DNA from: a virus
Virus record (IMG/VR): IMGVR_UViG_3300021141_000011
Location: 1 to 56,697 of that record
Length of the DNA stretch: 56,697 nt
Reading direction: 5' to 3' (one strand)
The notes under the pieces are model-generated. The model saw nothing but the letters and a program-made list of their open reading frames with translations, did no database searches and was not told where the DNA came from. Made by a program: the position numbers and the translations under genes. Below are positions 32,101 through 40,598 of this stretch, in pieces (positions within the stretch are counted from its first letter, which is position 1; each line of letters begins with the position of its first letter).

Positions 32101-34175
32101 AACTGATACCTGGCTCAGAATACGACACACTAGATTTCCGTGTGTACACTCGCCCCGGCTCAGATTGGGAATTAAATGGACACGGATTTGCCTGGGAAAT
32201 TGTCAAGTGGTACTATAATTCTGTCAGCGCAGCCAGTCAAAGTTTTGACGGTATTATACCAAATCCGGTGCAGGTGCGAGTAACCAATCAAACACAAGGC
32301 CGTGAACTAAATCTTGGAACAGATTACATTGTAAATTGGGTCTCCAACACTGTGACTATTTTGACCAGTGTCAGTGCTCCTCCAGCAGCCAACGGTGATG
32401 TATTAGTTGTCAGCATATACGGCATGGGTGGTGGTAATCAACTGTACAAAACCAGTGTCGATGGCGCCACTGTGGGGAATACCTTTAATATTCCTGTGGC
32501 TGTTAACGAAATTGAAGACATGGTAATTTTTGTCAACGGCGTATTGATAATCAATTACACATTTGTTGCTGGAACAAACAATACCACAAACATCTTGTTT
32601 GCAAATTCCTATAGCGTGGCCGACGAACTTAACATCACTGCCATAGGATCCACAGATGGATCCTTGCCCAACAGTTGGTCAACTCCACAAACGCAATACT
32701 TTGTGAGCGTTGGACAACTGGATTACAATCTTGACAACTCCTTGCAAGGAACCAATCCTGCCAACCTAATTGTTGAACGAAATGGTATCCGAGCAAGACC
32801 ACCCGAGGGTGCATACTACATTGCTGACGGCAGCTCAGCTTATCCACTACCCACTCGTGGTGGATACAGCCTGGCTCTTGTGGCAGACAACGATGTTCGT
32901 GTGTGGGTCAACAATCAAGAACTTACCTTGTACAGCGAATTTACTGTAGAACCTTATGTGCTCGACGACGACACCAGAGACGTGGAATTTGCAACACCAC
33001 CATCGTCAGGATCAGAAGTCCTGATCAGTGTAAGCACCAAAGCAGACTATGTGTTACAAAGTGATGGCAGCAGCTTGTATAGTAATGTGTTGGCGTGGCG
33101 CACTACCAATGGCTTTTATCCTATTGCAGGAGACATAATTTCTGTGACATCATGGAATGACACAAGCCAACAAGAAATAGTAACTTTGGTATATCAAGGA
33201 CCTGTGACAACAGGTGTAGTGGTTCCTGAGCCATATGATTCAACTGACTTTGACGTGGGCCTAGTAACTGGATCACCAGGCAGCTATGACTACTCAGCAG
33301 GACAACTGGTGACCACAAATGATTTTCAGTTGGGCAGAATTGTGCCTGATCCAACCAGAATGGTAGTGACCAAAAATGGCAATCGTATATTCTACGGTGA
33401 TGATTACTTGATAGTTGGTGAGCAGTTGGTCATACACGGCCCTGTGATCAGCGTTATAGATGTTGTTGTTGCCCAGTTGTTTACAGACAGTGTTGTTCCT
33501 GAACAAATGGAATTCCGTATTTTCCAAGACATGCGTGGAGTACAAGCCACCTACAGAATGACACCGTCAACCACAACTGCCCTGGCACAGGACTTGTACC
33601 TGGATCAGGACATAATTTATGTTGACAATGCAGCAGCGTTGACACAGCCAAACTTGGCAATCAATGTCTGGGGAGTGCTAACAATCAACGGTGAACGAAT
33701 TATGTATCGTTACCTTGACATTGTGAACAACCTAGTAAGTGGACTACGCAGAGGAACAGCAGGAACAGCACCAGATGTGCATACAGCAGGCGCAATAGTA
33801 TATAATCTGGGTCGTGGTAATTTGGCTCCTGAAGAGTACCAGGATCATGTGGTGTATACCAACACTCTGGGCAACGGAACAGCAGTTACATTCAGTGCGC
33901 CAAACATTGATTTGAGTCAGTTGACCCTGTCGTTTGCCGAACAAGCAATTCTGGTGTTTGTGGGTGGCATCCGTGTCACTGTCGGATATACTGTGGATTC
34001 TGTGGCGCCTGCCACAGTAACCTTCGACACAGCACCCAACGACGGATACGAGGTTTCTATACTGGTACGCCAAGGATTTGGCTGGTATCAACCAGCCAAC
34101 GGCAATCCATCAGACGGACAAGCACTGCAAGTGACCAATACCGATGCAGCAAGGTTTTTCCGAGGACAAATCTAA
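20166..34175 (+). CDS. Giant virion structural protein in the gp7 position (4669 residues)
   Basis: One uninterrupted frame of 14 kb. The N-terminus ([23 protein letters not shown]-like [20 protein letters not shown]) resembles large baseplate-region proteins of cyanophage-type T4 relatives. Residues about 2200-3040 contain seven FG-GAP motifs (FG.S...........VGAP), the number in an integrin-type beta-propeller. At least ten beta-rich units of the form V.VNG.L....Y ... GD.V.I are scattered from about 860 to the C-terminus. [18 protein letters not shown] (about 3724) is a small beta unit common in phage fibres. Its place after gp6 suggests a gp7 equivalent (T4 gp7 is about 1030 residues), carrying extra domains that may project from the baseplate. 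It could be a fusion of several wedge or fibre proteins. Confidence 0.85.
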   Translation: MDRTRTVDFLPPIFQTATNKQFLAATLDQLVQEPQFKKTQGFVGRRVGPGVNPNDYYVIEPNATRANYQLEPGVISLTPDTTDISDAITYPGITDALARQGAKTNNSDRLYTSDYYTWDPFISFDKFANYSQYYWLPAGPLSVDVGATVIPLTDSFNITRGLDVYEFSGVAGENPIITLVRGGNYDFVVNQAPNGFFIQTDPGVNGRLPYAPNISSRDVLGVINNGEDAGTVTFNVPLKNAQQFYYDLTLVPTTPTAGQVDLITDLKFNQINNIYLTEFLAQYPSGIDGITNLNGRTVVFTNQIADPTDGGWLITSQFDPLAQIPTNNGLLGSFDTQVYDQTTPILNVDTRYSVWAIQYQYDNDGNAILQLSSITQCPLLNKFIVMFGTQWAGTQWYRDAEGYFEEIPLLTAIKDLLWYQDGTNPEIFGQIRLIDQSQVETLNIVTDILGKKNYVAPNGVVFTNNLKVIFRGSVVPAGYQNQTYYVAGVGTAIQLLPITDYVTPETYTKSATVPFDSLPFDIGNFDASLNQPLVPDYLTIALDSPDRNAWTRSNRWFHIDVINASAEYNNTVPLIDNAFRAKRPILEFRGGTRLFGMGTQAKTPVNIIDFQTTDALSTINGTIGYAVDGYSFISGSRVIFAADNDPQVRNKIYLVEFITPSTDGSTLILQPVINLVPASDADVLIDQCTVCSSGNTLQGTSFFYDGVQWITAQEKTSVNQAPLFDVYDQDDFSLGNRAVYPSSTFVGSKLFSYAVGSGVEDTVLGFALRYLSINNVGDIVFDNNFYTDTFIHVDNNVSTENPVSIGFVRQYADRTVYEKEIGWQRAATKSLIYQQFSFTSVVDTPLVLDVAVVPTGIVPSVKIYVGSVFQDPTAYTFTTTANTTTITFNSNIVIVPGDVVEVLALSDQISSVGFYQVPVNLENNPLNGNSANFTLGTVRTHYESIAQNLVALTGKVNGANNTRDLGNIIPYGLNILQQSSPMTLAGYFLRKPEYEIFAALSYNSREYEKFKAQLLNTAVTNDYVNLTVPEILTAVISDITLGRTSSNPFYWSDMLPTGSVYTQLQTTVTPISTAVFDTTQVYNYTSANYLGLLVYVNDILLTRDIGYVVATDGPRITITVPLAVGDVVVIQEYSATYGSYVPNTPTKLGLYPAYIPEIFLDETYVNPVFVIRGHDGSITRAFGDFRDALLLEFETRIYNNLKLDGNPVPLITAEVVPGQFRTTDYTLGEITDILSEDFLTWVGWNKLDYKTQDYQQNNQFTWNYSTASNKLTVNQPLVVGAWRGLYNYFYDTIYPNTRPWEMLGFSVIPVWWEDEYGPAPYTSGNLVLWEDLAAGLVRDPVAPYVLPEYVRPGLTDVIPSGSEGALLSPMQVMVGNFNSNDFRKSWVVGDDGPVENAWRTSSAYPFAAMRLLALTRPAEFFSLFADRDLYRFDTSINQYLYNGRYRLDANGIEVYGNGVSKASYIDWIVDFNRVSGINSTTALTADLKNLDVRLCYRMASFTGKNLLEIYTEKSSPNSLNSTLLLPDESYNLLFYKNVPFAQLTYSSVIVQSTTTGWAVYGYNMTQPYFSILQSLINGNLATISAGGSTVRVPVEYSNNVVQIPYGYVFTNRTLVADFLLSYGALLRSQGLSFNILENGYVLDWNQMVSEFLYWSNQGWTDGAIVNLNPGASQLVVERAGAVVDSIAVQTAENMILNADRKPFNARDLVIERSDNRFAVRSVTNETINFLNIKFTSYENMVVLDNVSIFADLIYQPITGARQDRVKLVGTTTTEWNGQLNAQGFVLNQDNIKPWSQNVKYARGEIVEYKNFYYSAIDIVQPSSKFDFNEWTISDYTKIQQGLLPNLANKSNQLANSYNTYTANLEQNQDLFSYGLIGFKPRQYMVSLNLDSTSQVNLYQQFLGTKGTVRAAELFSFADLGRGPAQYDIYENWAVLRATYGANANRSFYELQLNEALLGANPSLIQVVQPGETSEADQTVLLSNLWKQSYKIPSTDILTTTTVNPTDVALPGAGYVNLDDIDITIFDITNTASLDANLDQIGVGTVIWVAKINDYDWNIYRTSQVPGYISSVSSNLDGTAVLTFTVPHGITVGRQVVVRFFSIEVDGVYRVINVPNITQIVVDFSFANGGQLVATGTGIGFVLQTQRVAQASDIITLPYANDLLPGNKVWVDNNGAGLWEVLEKQIVFSSATEITATNPVTNSKFGQSVAQAKSNLYAIVGSPAYSQGYGDGALYTYVRTSSAPFTENSTLELDGAVDTVGFGSSVSIGNQTWQAVGAPASYNNRGYASAVYRQPDSASFINANLLTVPDIRDLALPAEFGYSVAVSPDEHWMYIGAPGINKVFAYGLVEVENQSVAYVADGQQFTFNFSDHIIIDTGYDQQLIVVLNNTLLTYGVDYSQTATNIVFAAAPAKDLVLKIVRRTQYSYTGNGSTTLFSLNEYLYSATNIYSFKVTVNSVLQRPGIDYDFDYDDSTVVDRDLIFFTAPSNGATITVATQSYFVFVDTIEFTQQVTASISGTTLTVSSVQPGASALTVGMNLSGAGLAQGTKITALLTGTGAAGTYQVNVNQTVASTTITARLGDSARFGESLSCTTDGRQVMVGTPNDYYNATTDAGAVYVFDRAVQNFVVTNAATLIYKVDGTLIEPTSVILNNSFLTNTEGNVTGTFTVSRDINTGVRNTVTIDTPLAVGDIIEIEVNKFNLLQIVGAIAPFQSANFGAAIDLCKSNCSLYVGAPQDGSVLPAAGLVQRNVNQSRVYGITASTNPGPRLIPGETIRINDQEVALSQPVAWNSASTYTVDTIVDYGLSLYISIRSVPTGTALSNTTYWQPSSWTAVLAQDINSAGIDNVVATAGVAGTANYGLITIAVKNILAADAGNRLTVLPGLVGTTFQRLVFETFAYTQTVESPAPAAYAGFGSAVNIDSFATTLTVGAPRGNLYRPNTFDAGTTYFDSRTTTISGPLTQSGVVYTYDYLPSASDSIGNPGKFAFGQQIYDQRVQELDLFGTSIDYTNGVLLIGSPGSDIDDSTQSELDYGRVAVFRNLTLTPAWTTIHQQLPVVDVKLVNSVFTYDRVTGAKTNFFDFFDPLQGKILGAARENINYIGAVDPAAYNVGPVNNYGRIWGQVHVGEIWWDTNNVRFIDPNQDSIVYAARRWGQVFPGSTVDVYQWVASSQPPATYAGEGTPRSLVSYDLSTGLNLDGLFTTTYYFWVRGITSIDTNAGKTLSTTGVARYIEEPRSSGIPYVAFVSPSATAIYNAVNDISAQDTILSIEFDREYTDDNVHVEYSLIPENRADGFLPDNLYLKFQDSLCGVNTVGAKVPDPNLSPANSYGVQFRPRQSMFANRFLALENYFVRVNSVLVQFPISETRSFTLLNSSEPEPTAGTGAWDKRVANLEELSYQDFAIVPVGYKYLVAADSAQNGLWTIYSVTTTKTFASLMLVRVQNYDTRKYWSYIDWYLIGYNQSSQIVAEVLVYSSLDTLSIYTVPVGASVRVTANAQGKWEIYLRTDTGWDRVGLQDGTIAIAAELWDYQLGRFGFDSEVFDAQYFDQEPVIETRKIIQAINQELLIGELLIERNKALILMFNFVLSEFEAPDWLSKTSLVDVDHKIRQLLPFQTYQRDNQDFVVDYIKEVKPYHVHIRETNLIYDGSDVYQGTMTDFDVPSFYNTIQIPNQFMSPVLTPYTQSTAVGTGTSNTYSDTAPNSLVWQTEPWKFWYNNYTLSIQDIVVVDGGVGYTDPPIATVTGDCLIQATMTVDVNSAGKITGVIITEPGAGYLTTALIELSGGNGVGGRIVAVMGNGLVRSINTTIKFDRYQYVSTILDWEPTVQYDNGTLVRYDNRVWEASNADSSAVQSVTFDPEQWTLVSASTLSGVDRTMGLYVPTANEPGLDLPLLIDGIDYPGVQVTAPTFDQNSGFDVGNFDINPFDNIAYGPEGLPTYDPAILDAIYESRFVDIYLGTRPYDVNVVGGEFVGPYESHAPEELIPGSEYDTLDFRVYTRPGSDWELNGHGFAWEIVKWYYNSVSAASQSFDGIIPNPVQVRVTNQTQGRELNLGTDYIVNWVSNTVTILTSVSAPPAANGDVLVVSIYGMGGGNQLYKTSVDGATVGNTFNIPVAVNEIEDMVIFVNGVLIINYTFVAGTNNTTNILFANSYSVADELNITAIGSTDGSLPNSWSTPQTQYFVSVGQLDYNLDNSLQGTNPANLIVERNGIRARPPEGAYYIADGSSAYPLPTRGGYSLALVADNDVRVWVNNQELTLYSEFTVEPYVLDDDTRDVEFATPPSSGSEVLISVSTKADYVLQSDGSSLYSNVLAWRTTNGFYPIAGDIISVTSWNDTSQQEIVTLVYQGPVTTGVVVPEPYDSTDFDVGLVTGSPGSYDYSAGQLVTTNDFQLGRIVPDPTRMVVTKNGNRIFYGDDYLIVGEQLVIHGPVISVIDVVVAQLFTDSVVPEQMEFRIFQDMRGVQATYRMTPSTTTALAQDLYLDQDIIYVDNAAALTQPNLAINVWGVLTINGERIMYRYLDIVNNLVSGLRRGTAGTAPDVHTAGAIVYNLGRGNLAPEEYQDHVVYTNTLGNGTAVTFSAPNIDLSQLTLSFAEQAILVFVGGIRVTVGYTVDSVAPATVTFDTAPNDGYEVSILVRQGFGWYQPANGNPSDGQALQVTNTDAARFFRGQI
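26766..29290 (+). repeat. Seven FG-GAP blade motifs within the giant protein
   Basis: Blade starts are KFGQSVA (residue ~2203), GFGSSVS (~2260), EFGYSVA (~2317), RFGESLS (~2583), NFGAAID (~2715), GFGSAVN (~2913) and LFGTSID (~3001). Most are followed about 10-15 residues later by VGAP, IGAP, VGTP or VGSP. Large beta-rich insertions separate blades 3/4, 4/5 and 5/6. Confidence 0.75.
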
Positions 34176-34185
34176 GGTAAATAAA
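34176..34185 (+). promoter_or_regulatory. Late-type promoter box GGTAAATAAA after the giant gene
   Basis: TAAATA at 34178-34183 directly follows the stop codon of the giant gene and precedes a 48-codon gene by 4 bp. It shares the GGTAAATAA word with the boxes at 8553 and 16700. It may mainly serve the larger gene at 34341. Confidence 0.6.
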
Positions 34186-34187
34186 TC

Positions 34188-34334
34188 ATGCAGCAAAATC
34201 AACAAACTCCCTCACAGCCGCCCAAACCGCAGCCTGTTGCTCGTCCAAACGAAAAAGGGTCAATTGCAGTTTCGGGGTTTGTAAAGATTTCAGATCCCAA
34301 CACCAAACAAGTATTTGTGGAGACGCGAGCGTGA
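34188..34334 (+). CDS. Small 48-residue protein of T4-like phages
   Basis: A short gene that a length filter would miss. The first 20 residues are Gln/Pro-rich (QQNQQTPSQPPKPQP). The rest, GSIAVSGFVKISDPNTKQVF (about 24-43), resembles the N-terminus of the next protein (IIKGHIKITDPVTGEVLV), so the two share one small module. A late-type promoter box precedes it. There is no Shine-Dalgarno sequence, so expression could be weak. Function unknown; likely virion-related by position. Confidence 0.55.
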   Translation: MQQNQQTPSQPPKPQPVARPNEKGSIAVSGFVKISDPNTKQVFVETRA

Positions 34335-34335
34335 T

Positions 34336-34341
34336 TAAATA
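34336..34341 (+). promoter_or_regulatory. Possible TAAATA box overlapping a start codon
   Basis: ATTAAATATG places TAAATA right on the ATG of the 211-residue gene. It has no GG prefix and could not give a leader, so it is probably not used for this gene. Confidence 0.2.
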
Positions 34342-34976
34342 TGAGCAAAGAAAAAGCGAACAACACCATGCTTATTAACACCTACGGTCCTATTATTAAA
34401 GGACACATTAAAATTACTGATCCAGTCACTGGAGAAGTACTAGTTGATAAAGACAATGCTATTCATTATGAAAACATGAGTATTAGCCTGGCTGAAACTT
34501 TGGCTCATAGAAATCAGGGCTGGATTTATGAAATGGCATTTGGCAACGGAGGAAGCTCAGTGGACCCCACTGGTGTTATCACCTACTTGCCTCCTAATAC
34601 CACTGGTCAAAACGCTGATCTTTACAATGAAACCTATGCTAAAGTTGTTGATGATGAATCAGCAGCCGATACTGATCCAATCAACAACAACATGACGGTG
34701 TTACACACCTCGGGCCAAGTGTATACAGATATCCTGGTCAGCTGTTTGTTGGACTACGGCGAGCCACCGGGGCAGCAAGCGTTTGATAATTCAACCAATT
34801 ACAACGGGGAATATGTGTTTGACGAACTAGGACTCAAGGCCTGGACCGGAGAAGGTAACGCATTGCGTTTGTTAACGCATGTGATTTTCCATCCAGTTCA
34901 GAAGAGTTTGAATCGTCAAATTCAAATTGATTATACTGTGCGTATACAGACCTTAACTAACCTGAGCGCAGCATAA
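34341..34976 (+). CDS. Conserved virion-associated protein (211 residues)
   Basis: Not tied to a named T4 gene. The N-terminal part carries IIKGHIKITDPVTGEVLVDK and then NAIHYENMSISLAETLAHR, a pattern I associate with T4-like cyanophage proteins encoded near the baseplate and fibre genes. The middle (NNMTVLHTSGQVYTDILVSC) and end (QKSLNRQIQIDYTVRIQT) are beta-rich. The first segment is shared with the 48-residue neighbour. A structural role, perhaps linking fibres to the baseplate, is inferred from position only. Confidence 0.6.
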   Translation: MSKEKANNTMLINTYGPIIKGHIKITDPVTGEVLVDKDNAIHYENMSISLAETLAHRNQGWIYEMAFGNGGSSVDPTGVITYLPPNTTGQNADLYNETYAKVVDDESAADTDPINNNMTVLHTSGQVYTDILVSCLLDYGEPPGQQAFDNSTNYNGEYVFDELGLKAWTGEGNALRLLTHVIFHPVQKSLNRQIQIDYTVRIQTLTNLSAA

Positions 34977-34993
34977 ATATTAGTAGATTAACA

Positions 34994-35004
34994 GGTAATA
35001 AATA
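34994..35004 (+). promoter_or_regulatory. Late-type promoter box GGTAATAAATA ahead of the fibre gene
   Basis: ATAAATA at 34998-35004 lies 24 bp before the ATG at 35029, with CGGAG as ribosome site. The box sits in an inverted repeat (AGGTA, five bases, TACCT). It is the closest match in the window to the T4 late consensus. Confidence 0.62.
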
Positions 35005-35028
35005 CCTATAAGATTCGGAGCAAGCAAT

Positions 35029-36423
35029 ATGTCATACACAATCAATCTTACCGACGGTACAATTTTTGCAGTAATAGCAGATGGTACCATCAATACCAGT
35101 TCAAGCATGATCCTGGTGGGTAAAAATTACGCCGGTTACGGCGAATTTCTGGACGAGAATTATATCCACTTGTTGGAAAATGGTTCAAACACCACTGCGC
35201 CCGGCGCACCCTTGACAGGGCAATTGTGGTGGGATCAGACCACAGATACCATGAAAGTCTACAATGGAACTACATTCAAAGTAATTTCTGGTGCCACTGC
35301 AAGTGCGTCAGCGCCTACATCAAATGTGGCTGGTGATTTATGGTACGATTCAGTCAATGCCCAACTTAAAGTTTATACCGGTACTGCCTTTTTGCTGGTA
35401 GGTCCTGCATTTACAGCAGGTACAGGAACCACAGGCGCAATTGTAAACACAATCACAGACAGCAATGCTGTGAGTCACGTTGTGGTTGAAATGTATGTGG
35501 AAGACAGTGTTGTGAGTATCTTTAGCAAGGACCTGGCATTTACTCCTCAAGTTGCTATCCCGGGATTTACCACAGTCAACCCTGGGGTCACAATGGCCAG
35601 TTCAATTTCGGGTGTGCCACAATTGTTCCAGGGCACAGCAACCAATGCACAGTTGCTGGATGGACTGGATTCAACAGACTTTTTGAGTTCTACCAGCAAT
35701 GACTCTACAACGGGTACCCTGGGCATTGTTAATAATTCCGGACTGTCAGTGGGAACTAACTCTGACTTCCGTGCAACAGTTACAGGCTCTGATGTGTATC
35801 TGCGTAACCAAACCAGCGACGGTAATGTGTACTTGCAAATCAACGATGGCGGCGTAACAACCACCATGGTCACCTTGTTTGGTGCAAACAACATGACAGC
35901 TATTCGCGGATCAACTACAGTAAACACTGCTGGTGTGGCCACTGCCATTGTGAATGGCGCAGGCAATGCAATAGGCAACATTGGGTCAAGCTCAAGCTAT
36001 TTCAATACTATATTTGCTCAAGCAACCACAGCACTGTATGCTGACGTTGCAGAACGTTTTGCTGCTGACGAAATATACCTGCCAGGCACAGTGGTCGAAC
36101 TTGGCGGCACAAATGAAATTACTCGTGTCAAAGATGATGCTAGTGATCGAGTGTTTGGTGTGATTTCTACTAGACCAGCATTCACAATGAATGGTGGTGC
36201 TGGCGACAATGAAACTCATCCTCCAGTTGCCATGACAGGACGTGTGCCTGTGTTGGTATTGGGCGTTGTGGCCAAAGGCGACAGATTAATTTCTGCAGGA
36301 GACGGCATTGCTCGTGCTGCTGCACCAGGCGAAGCCACAGCATTCAATGTTATTGGCCGTGCTCTAGTTGGAAAAACAACTGCTGAACTGGGCACAGTTG
36401 AAGCCATTGTTACAATAAATTAA
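35029..36423 (+). CDS. Tail fibre-like protein
   Basis: 464 residues. Two tandem units near the N-terminus, TGQLWWDQTTDTMKVYNGTTF (about 63-83) and GDLWYDSVNAQLKVYTGTAF (about 104-123), are typical fibre modules. A beta-rich shaft contains NAQLLDGLDSTDFL (about 205-218). The C-terminal tip contains LYADVAERFAADEIYLPGTVV and FGVISTRPAF, a conserved end piece of many phage fibres. It probably forms part of a host-contacting fibre; the receptor cannot be read. It is preceded by a good late-type promoter. Confidence 0.75.
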   Translation: MSYTINLTDGTIFAVIADGTINTSSSMILVGKNYAGYGEFLDENYIHLLENGSNTTAPGAPLTGQLWWDQTTDTMKVYNGTTFKVISGATASASAPTSNVAGDLWYDSVNAQLKVYTGTAFLLVGPAFTAGTGTTGAIVNTITDSNAVSHVVVEMYVEDSVVSIFSKDLAFTPQVAIPGFTTVNPGVTMASSISGVPQLFQGTATNAQLLDGLDSTDFLSSTSNDSTTGTLGIVNNSGLSVGTNSDFRATVTGSDVYLRNQTSDGNVYLQINDGGVTTTMVTLFGANNMTAIRGSTTVNTAGVATAIVNGAGNAIGNIGSSSSYFNTIFAQATTALYADVAERFAADEIYLPGTVVELGGTNEITRVKDDASDRVFGVISTRPAFTMNGGAGDNETHPPVAMTGRVPVLVLGVVAKGDRLISAGDGIARAAAPGEATAFNVIGRALVGKTTAELGTVEAIVTIN

Positions 36424-36434
36424 CAGGAAAAAAA

Positions 36435-37412
36435 ATGACATACACATCTGGCAGCCTTATACAAGCAGCAGACTACAACGGTTTTGCGGGCAATATCAAT
36501 GCATTCTGGGGAACCACTGTCAGTGGATCTCAAGGATGGGGCCAGGCAAACGTTGCCTTTGTGAGTGGTGCCGGTGACGGCGTAGTAACAGCCACCAATT
36601 GGGCAACTCTGGTCAACAACCTGGCCGCCGCCAGCAATCAAACCGGCCAAGCCATCACAACTAGAACAGCTCCTGTGACAGGAAATATTGTTTCTATTTT
36701 GGCCAATGTGGCCACTGATATCACAAACTTGACAACCAGCAGTGCCAATGCTGTTGCATCAGGTACACAATACACTGCTTGGACAGGTACTGCAAGCAAA
36801 ACCACTGCAACTGGATCTGGCTCTACTCCTTGGACCATCACATTTACAAATACAGTTACCTGGGCCAGTGCCGACGCTGCTCGTTACTTCTGGAACGCAG
36901 GCGGGCTTGTCAAATGGGAAACATCCAAAACCGCAGACACAACCGCAGCCGACACAGAGTGGAATGACTTGGCCAACACACTGGTCGGTGACATCTATAT
37001 CAGCAACGGAGCAGGCACACAAACAATTGCAGCAGTACCCTACACAGGAACAACTAAAGTTGGCGGAACAGGAACTCCCACCACGCTGTTGACCACAATT
37101 GGCTGGTATGACCTGACCACAACAGATACCACTATCTACAAACAATTTGCAGACACCAGTCCATACACCGGGCAGTACATACAGATCAATGCCAAAACAG
37201 CAGGCGCCGGAACACAATTGGTATTGACCACAACCTGGGTAGATCCCGGAGGTTCAGTAACAGGATCAAGTGATAACATTTCGGGTGGTACAGCAACCAC
37301 TGGTATCACTTTTGGTACAGCACCTGCCACAGTGGTAACATATTTCCCACCAAGCTCAACCTATTTGAGTGCTGCATGGGGAACACCTACTGTTGCTGCT
37401 ACTGTTGCCTAA
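36435..37412 (+). CDS. Virion structural protein, beta-rich (possible fibre component)
   Basis: 325 residues, Thr/Ala/Gly-rich, with few charged residues. The N-terminus (YTSGSLIQAADYNGFAGNIN) is followed by segments such as TWASADAARYFWNAGGLVKW and GWYDLTTTDTTIYKQF. It looks like a virion protein with beta structure, but I recognise no domain. It follows the fibre gene after 11 bp, with AGGA as ribosome site, and is the last gene before a terminator, so it ends the structural transcription unit. Confidence 0.6.
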   Translation: MTYTSGSLIQAADYNGFAGNINAFWGTTVSGSQGWGQANVAFVSGAGDGVVTATNWATLVNNLAAASNQTGQAITTRTAPVTGNIVSILANVATDITNLTTSSANAVASGTQYTAWTGTASKTTATGSGSTPWTITFTNTVTWASADAARYFWNAGGLVKWETSKTADTTAADTEWNDLANTLVGDIYISNGAGTQTIAAVPYTGTTKVGGTGTPTTLLTTIGWYDLTTTDTTIYKQFADTSPYTGQYIQINAKTAGAGTQLVLTTTWVDPGGSVTGSSDNISGGTATTGITFGTAPATVVTYFPPSSTYLSAAWGTPTVAATVA

Positions 37413-37430
37413 TTGGTAATATTCCAGCGG

Positions 37431-37455
37431 TAAAGGGCCTTAGGCCCTTTACTTT
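37431..37455 (+). terminator. Intrinsic terminator ending the structural block
   Basis: TAAAGGGCC (37431-37439), loop TTA, GGCCCTTTA (37443-37451), then CTTTTATC. The 9-bp stem is perfect and GC-rich in the middle; the U tract is short. It sits 19 bp after the last structural gene. Confidence 0.82.
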
Positions 37456-37476
37456 TATCTAGATTTGTTGTATAAT
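37448..37476 (+). promoter_or_regulatory. Sigma70-like promoter at the start of the accessory cassette
   Basis: TTTACT (37448-37453), 17 bp, TATAAT (37471-37476). The -10 is perfect; the -35 matches 4 of 6 bases and overlaps the terminator stem. Transcription would begin at about 37482-37484, on the ATG of the next gene, so the message may have no leader. Confidence 0.6.
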
Positions 37477-37481
37477 ACAGC

Positions 37482-37787
37482 ATGGATACTGATGCTTTAA
37501 TTGCCCACGCACGAGTACGTTTTGATCATGTGGCTGCTCGCCGCGTACTAAAAGAAAAATACCAAGCCCGTATGTTGTTTGCCTACCGCGGCGGAATGTG
37601 GCGTGCTGATCCTGAACTGCTGGTACTGTTGGCCACTGTGCCTCCAGGCGATGCAGTGGTGTTGGACCTGTATGAAACTCCGGTACAGGTCAATCCTGAA
37701 CAACTACGAGGCCTGGCCATGCAGTTATGGCAAGAGCAAATGAATGCATGGCTAGTGGAACTTGATCAACAACGTCAACTACGATGA
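37482..37787 (+). CDS. Conserved hypothetical phage protein (101 residues)
   Basis: A small, mainly helical protein. ALIAHARVRFDHVAARRVLK (about 5-24), FAYRGGMWRADPELL (about 34-48) and VQVNPEQLRG (about 67-76) recall a short protein found beside fibre genes in T4-like cyanophages; its function is not known. It is the first gene after the terminator and seems to start at the very beginning of its transcript. Its stop overlaps the next start by 4 bp (ATGA). Confidence 0.65.
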   Translation: MDTDALIAHARVRFDHVAARRVLKEKYQARMLFAYRGGMWRADPELLVLLATVPPGDAVVLDLYETPVQVNPEQLRGLAMQLWQEQMNAWLVELDQQRQLR

Positions 37788-38596
37788 CCTGCGGTGCGTT
37801 AATATTTGCCTTCAACAACGAAGCCACCGACTATGTGAGCATGGCTGCCTGGAGTGCAGGTCGTATTCGCCACCATCTGGGCATACCAGTTGCTGTTGTG
37901 ACCAACAGCCAAGATCCTGCACTAAACAAAATGTTTGATCAAGTTATCTACGCAGAGCCTGAATCAGGTGGCACAAGATTTTTTGAAGACTACAACTCAA
38001 CCGTGACCTGGCACAATGCCGGTAGAGCAGATGCATACTCTCTCACTCCTTGGGAACAGACGCTAGTACTGGATGCAGACTATGTGGTGGCCAGTTCGCA
38101 GTTGAGTCTGGTGCTGGACAGTAATCGTGATTTCATGTGTCACGATCGTGCTTACGATATTGCAAAATCTCGATTGCTGGATGAACTAAACACATTTGGC
38201 GAACATCGCCTGCCCATGAGCTGGGCCACTGTGATGATGTTTCGCAAGAGCAACACTGCTGCCTACATATTTGACTGTATGCACATGGTGCGACACAACT
38301 GGGACCATTACAGAGCCTTGTACAAGATTCAGAAAAGTACCTATCGCAATGACTTTGCACTGAGCATTGCTCTAGGAATCATCAGCGGCGGCACCTGGAG
38401 AGTCGACAGTATTCCCTGGAGTTTGGCCAGTATCCTGCCCGAGTATGACCTGGAACAAATTGCCACTACTGACGAAACATTCAAAATTACGCATCGTGCG
38501 TCTGATGGAGGAAATTTGTACTGTGCCCTAAATGGCGTGGACTTTCATGCCATGGGCAAAAAACATCTAGGAGACATCATTGAAGCCCATAGCTGA
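37784..38596 (+). CDS. Glycosyltransferase-like protein (GT-A type suspected)
   Basis: 270 residues. The N-terminus (GALIFAFNNEATDYVSMAAW) looks like a first beta strand and helix, VAVVTNSQD (about 36-44) like the second strand, and TLVLDADYVV (about 89-98) has a DxD motif that would bind a metal and the sugar nucleotide. SWATVMMFRKS and FALSIALGI fit the GT8-like pattern of the second half. A transferase of an unknown sugar is the most reasonable reading. It starts in a 4-bp overlap, and its end overlaps the related gene downstream. Confidence 0.62.
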   Translation: MTCGALIFAFNNEATDYVSMAAWSAGRIRHHLGIPVAVVTNSQDPALNKMFDQVIYAEPESGGTRFFEDYNSTVTWHNAGRADAYSLTPWEQTLVLDADYVVASSQLSLVLDSNRDFMCHDRAYDIAKSRLLDELNTFGEHRLPMSWATVMMFRKSNTAAYIFDCMHMVRHNWDHYRALYKIQKSTYRNDFALSIALGIISGGTWRVDSIPWSLASILPEYDLEQIATTDETFKITHRASDGGNLYCALNGVDFHAMGKKHLGDIIEAHS

Positions 38597-39362
38597 ACAA
38601 GGCTACTTGATTGTGGCCTGTAATTCCACCACAGTTGACTATGTTGACTGTGCCAGATCTCTGGTCCGAACATTAAAAATGCACAATCCTGCTGCTGAAG
38701 TTTGCCTGGTCACAGATTCGGAATGCACCGATCCTGTGTTTGATTATGTGCGCTATATTACCAATGCGAATCCTGCTAATCCATACGAGAATGACTGGCA
38801 GGCGTTTTATCAAACTCCGTTTCGTGAAACCATCAAGCTGGAAGCAGACATGTGGATTGTGAGCAACATTGACCACTGGTGGGATATGTTTAGACACAGA
38901 GATCTTGTGATATCAACTGGCTGCAGAACCTGGAGAGATCAAGTCAGCCACAATAGACATTATCGAAAAATATTTGATGACAACAACTTGCCCGATGTAT
39001 ACAACGCTATCACCTACTGGCGTCTTAGTCAAACAGCACAGGAGTTTTTTGTACTGGTACGCAACATATTTGCTCATTGGGCAGAGTATCGTAAACTGTT
39101 GAAGTTTCCTGAAGATGTTCCATCCACTGATGTGGTGTATGCTATGGCAGCACAAATTATAGGTGCTGAATCAGTCACTTTGCCATTTGCAACATATCCC
39201 AAAATGGTGCATATGAAACAGCATCATGCAGGAACACGAACCGAAGACTGGACACAGGAGTTGGTATGGGAATACCGCAACAAGCAACTGCGGATACAAA
39301 CACACGCACAATGGGGAGCTTTTCATTATCATGTCAAACAAGCAGCCACTCAGTGTAGATGA
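38580..39362 (+). CDS. Glycosyltransferase-like protein, second copy type
   Basis: 260 residues, distantly similar in plan to the upstream protein. GYLIVACNSTTVDYVDCARS (8-27), VCLVTDSE and TIKLEADMWIV (about 79-89), where the DxD motif appears as EAD, are followed by YNAITYWRLSQ and TDVVYAMAAQ. The best start is TTG at 38580: AGGAG lies 7 bases upstream and no ATG exists before the first strand. The sugar and acceptor are unknown. The EAD in place of DxD could mean weak or altered metal binding. Confidence 0.58.
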   Translation: MKPIAEQGYLIVACNSTTVDYVDCARSLVRTLKMHNPAAEVCLVTDSECTDPVFDYVRYITNANPANPYENDWQAFYQTPFRETIKLEADMWIVSNIDHWWDMFRHRDLVISTGCRTWRDQVSHNRHYRKIFDDNNLPDVYNAITYWRLSQTAQEFFVLVRNIFAHWAEYRKLLKFPEDVPSTDVVYAMAAQIIGAESVTLPFATYPKMVHMKQHHAGTRTEDWTQELVWEYRNKQLRIQTHAQWGAFHYHVKQAATQCR

Positions 39363-39684
39363 TTTCTGGGCAGCACTCAGTGCCATGCCTGCACCTGAGC
39401 CGGTGTTCTACAGACTATACTACAACAGCGATGGTTATCCTGTGGCGTATTCAATGGAGGATATTCCGGGACTGTATGTTGAAATAGATCAGACTACCTA
39501 TAATGCAAACAACAAGCACATTAGAGTTGTTGACGGAAAGATTGTGACCCAACGGTTTAATAGAATAACTAAACTTGTGCCTGCTGACTCTGGATCCCCT
39601 TGTCATCCTGACAATGTCGCTGTAATCGTCAGTGAGCACAAGCCCCACCAAAAATGGACCAAGAAAACTTATGAACCAAATTGA
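39331..39684 (+). CDS. Conserved hypothetical phage protein (117 residues)
   Basis: Start chosen at the ATG at 39331. An open frame reaches back to 39226 but only over the previous gene. FYRLYYNSDGYPVAYSMED (26-44), GLYVEIDQTTY (47-57) and IRVVDGKIV (64-72) form a small beta-rich protein of a type I associate with T4-like cyanophages, without known function. It overlaps the genes on both sides (32 and 14 bp) and belongs to the same coupled series. Confidence 0.62.
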   Translation: MSNKQPLSVDDFWAALSAMPAPEPVFYRLYYNSDGYPVAYSMEDIPGLYVEIDQTTYNANNKHIRVVDGKIVTQRFNRITKLVPADSGSPCHPDNVAVIVSEHKPHQKWTKKTYEPN

Positions 39685-40597
39685 CATTGCAGATCTTGAT
39701 TGTGTATACTTGACCTATGATGAACCCAAGAAAGAAGAAAACTGGGTCAAGATCAGAAACATGATACCATGGGCTCGTCGTGTAGACGGAGTTCGAGGGT
39801 CTGACGCAGCACACAAGGCCGCAGCAGACGCCAGTACTACTGAGCGTTTTGTTCTGATTGACGGAGATAACATTCCTGATGCTAAATTTTTCAATCAAAC
39901 ATTGATATTTCCCACTGCTGATTATGAATCTGCTGTGTTTCGTTGGAAAGCAAGAAACGCCATCAATGGACTCATGTACGGCAATGGTGGACTGAGCTCA
40001 TGGACGCGGCAATATGTGCAAAACATGAACACACATGAAAACACAGACGGTCGTACAGAAACACAAGTAGAGTTTTGTTTTGATCCGTTATACTGGCCCA
40101 TGCACGACTGTTACTCAACCACCTATCCCAATGGATCAGCATTTCATGCCTGGCGTGCAGGATTCCGTGAAGGTGTAAAGATGTGCCTGAATCGTGGAGC
40201 AAGACCCACACTAGCAGAGTTCAAGGATCAAGTGCATCAACGAAATCTAGATCATCTCACAATATGGCACAACATAGGTGCAGATGTAGAATACGGTTAC
40301 TGGGCCATGGCCGGCGCTAGACAAGGCACCTACATGACCATGCTCACAAACTGGGATTACCTGCAGGTGCAGAACTTTGATGCACTAGCCGAACTATGGA
40401 ACACTGTGGAATCAGAACAGCCTGAGATTCTGGCCAATAGAATTGCTGACGAATTGCACACACAGTTGGATCTGCCCATGCACATGCTCACTGTAGAAGC
40501 CAGTGAATTCTTTAAACGACACTATAGATCAAACTGGCACAATCAAGGCGTAATGGTTCGTGAGATTGATGTAATACGACAACAAGAAGGATGGTAA
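39671..40597 (+). CDS. Conserved phage protein, glycosyltransferase-like
   Basis: 308 residues from the ATG at 39671, where similarity to other phage proteins seems to begin; an open frame to 39632 covers the upstream gene only. DCVYLTYDEPKKEENW (10-25), WARRVDGVRGSDAAH (33-47) and FVLIDGDNIP (about 59-68) look like the first half of a GT-A fold with a DGD metal site. FEEGVK-like FREGVKMCLNRG and YTMAG-like YWAMAGARQGTYM follow. The family is common in T4-like phages and often lies near sugar genes; its exact role is not known. Confidence 0.6.
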   Translation: MNQIDIADLDCVYLTYDEPKKEENWVKIRNMIPWARRVDGVRGSDAAHKAAADASTTERFVLIDGDNIPDAKFFNQTLIFPTADYESAVFRWKARNAINGLMYGNGGLSSWTRQYVQNMNTHENTDGRTETQVEFCFDPLYWPMHDCYSTTYPNGSAFHAWRAGFREGVKMCLNRGARPTLAEFKDQVHQRNLDHLTIWHNIGADVEYGYWAMAGARQGTYMTMLTNWDYLQVQNFDALAELWNTVESEQPEILANRIADELHTQLDLPMHMLTVEASEFFKRHYRSNWHNQGVMVREIDVIRQQEGW

Positions 40598-40598
40598 T

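Noticed and set aside
39226-39330. Longer N-terminus for the 117-residue conserved protein
   Set aside because: The extra codons are antiphase reading of the upstream GT-like gene; a clear ATG at 39331 precedes the conserved part.
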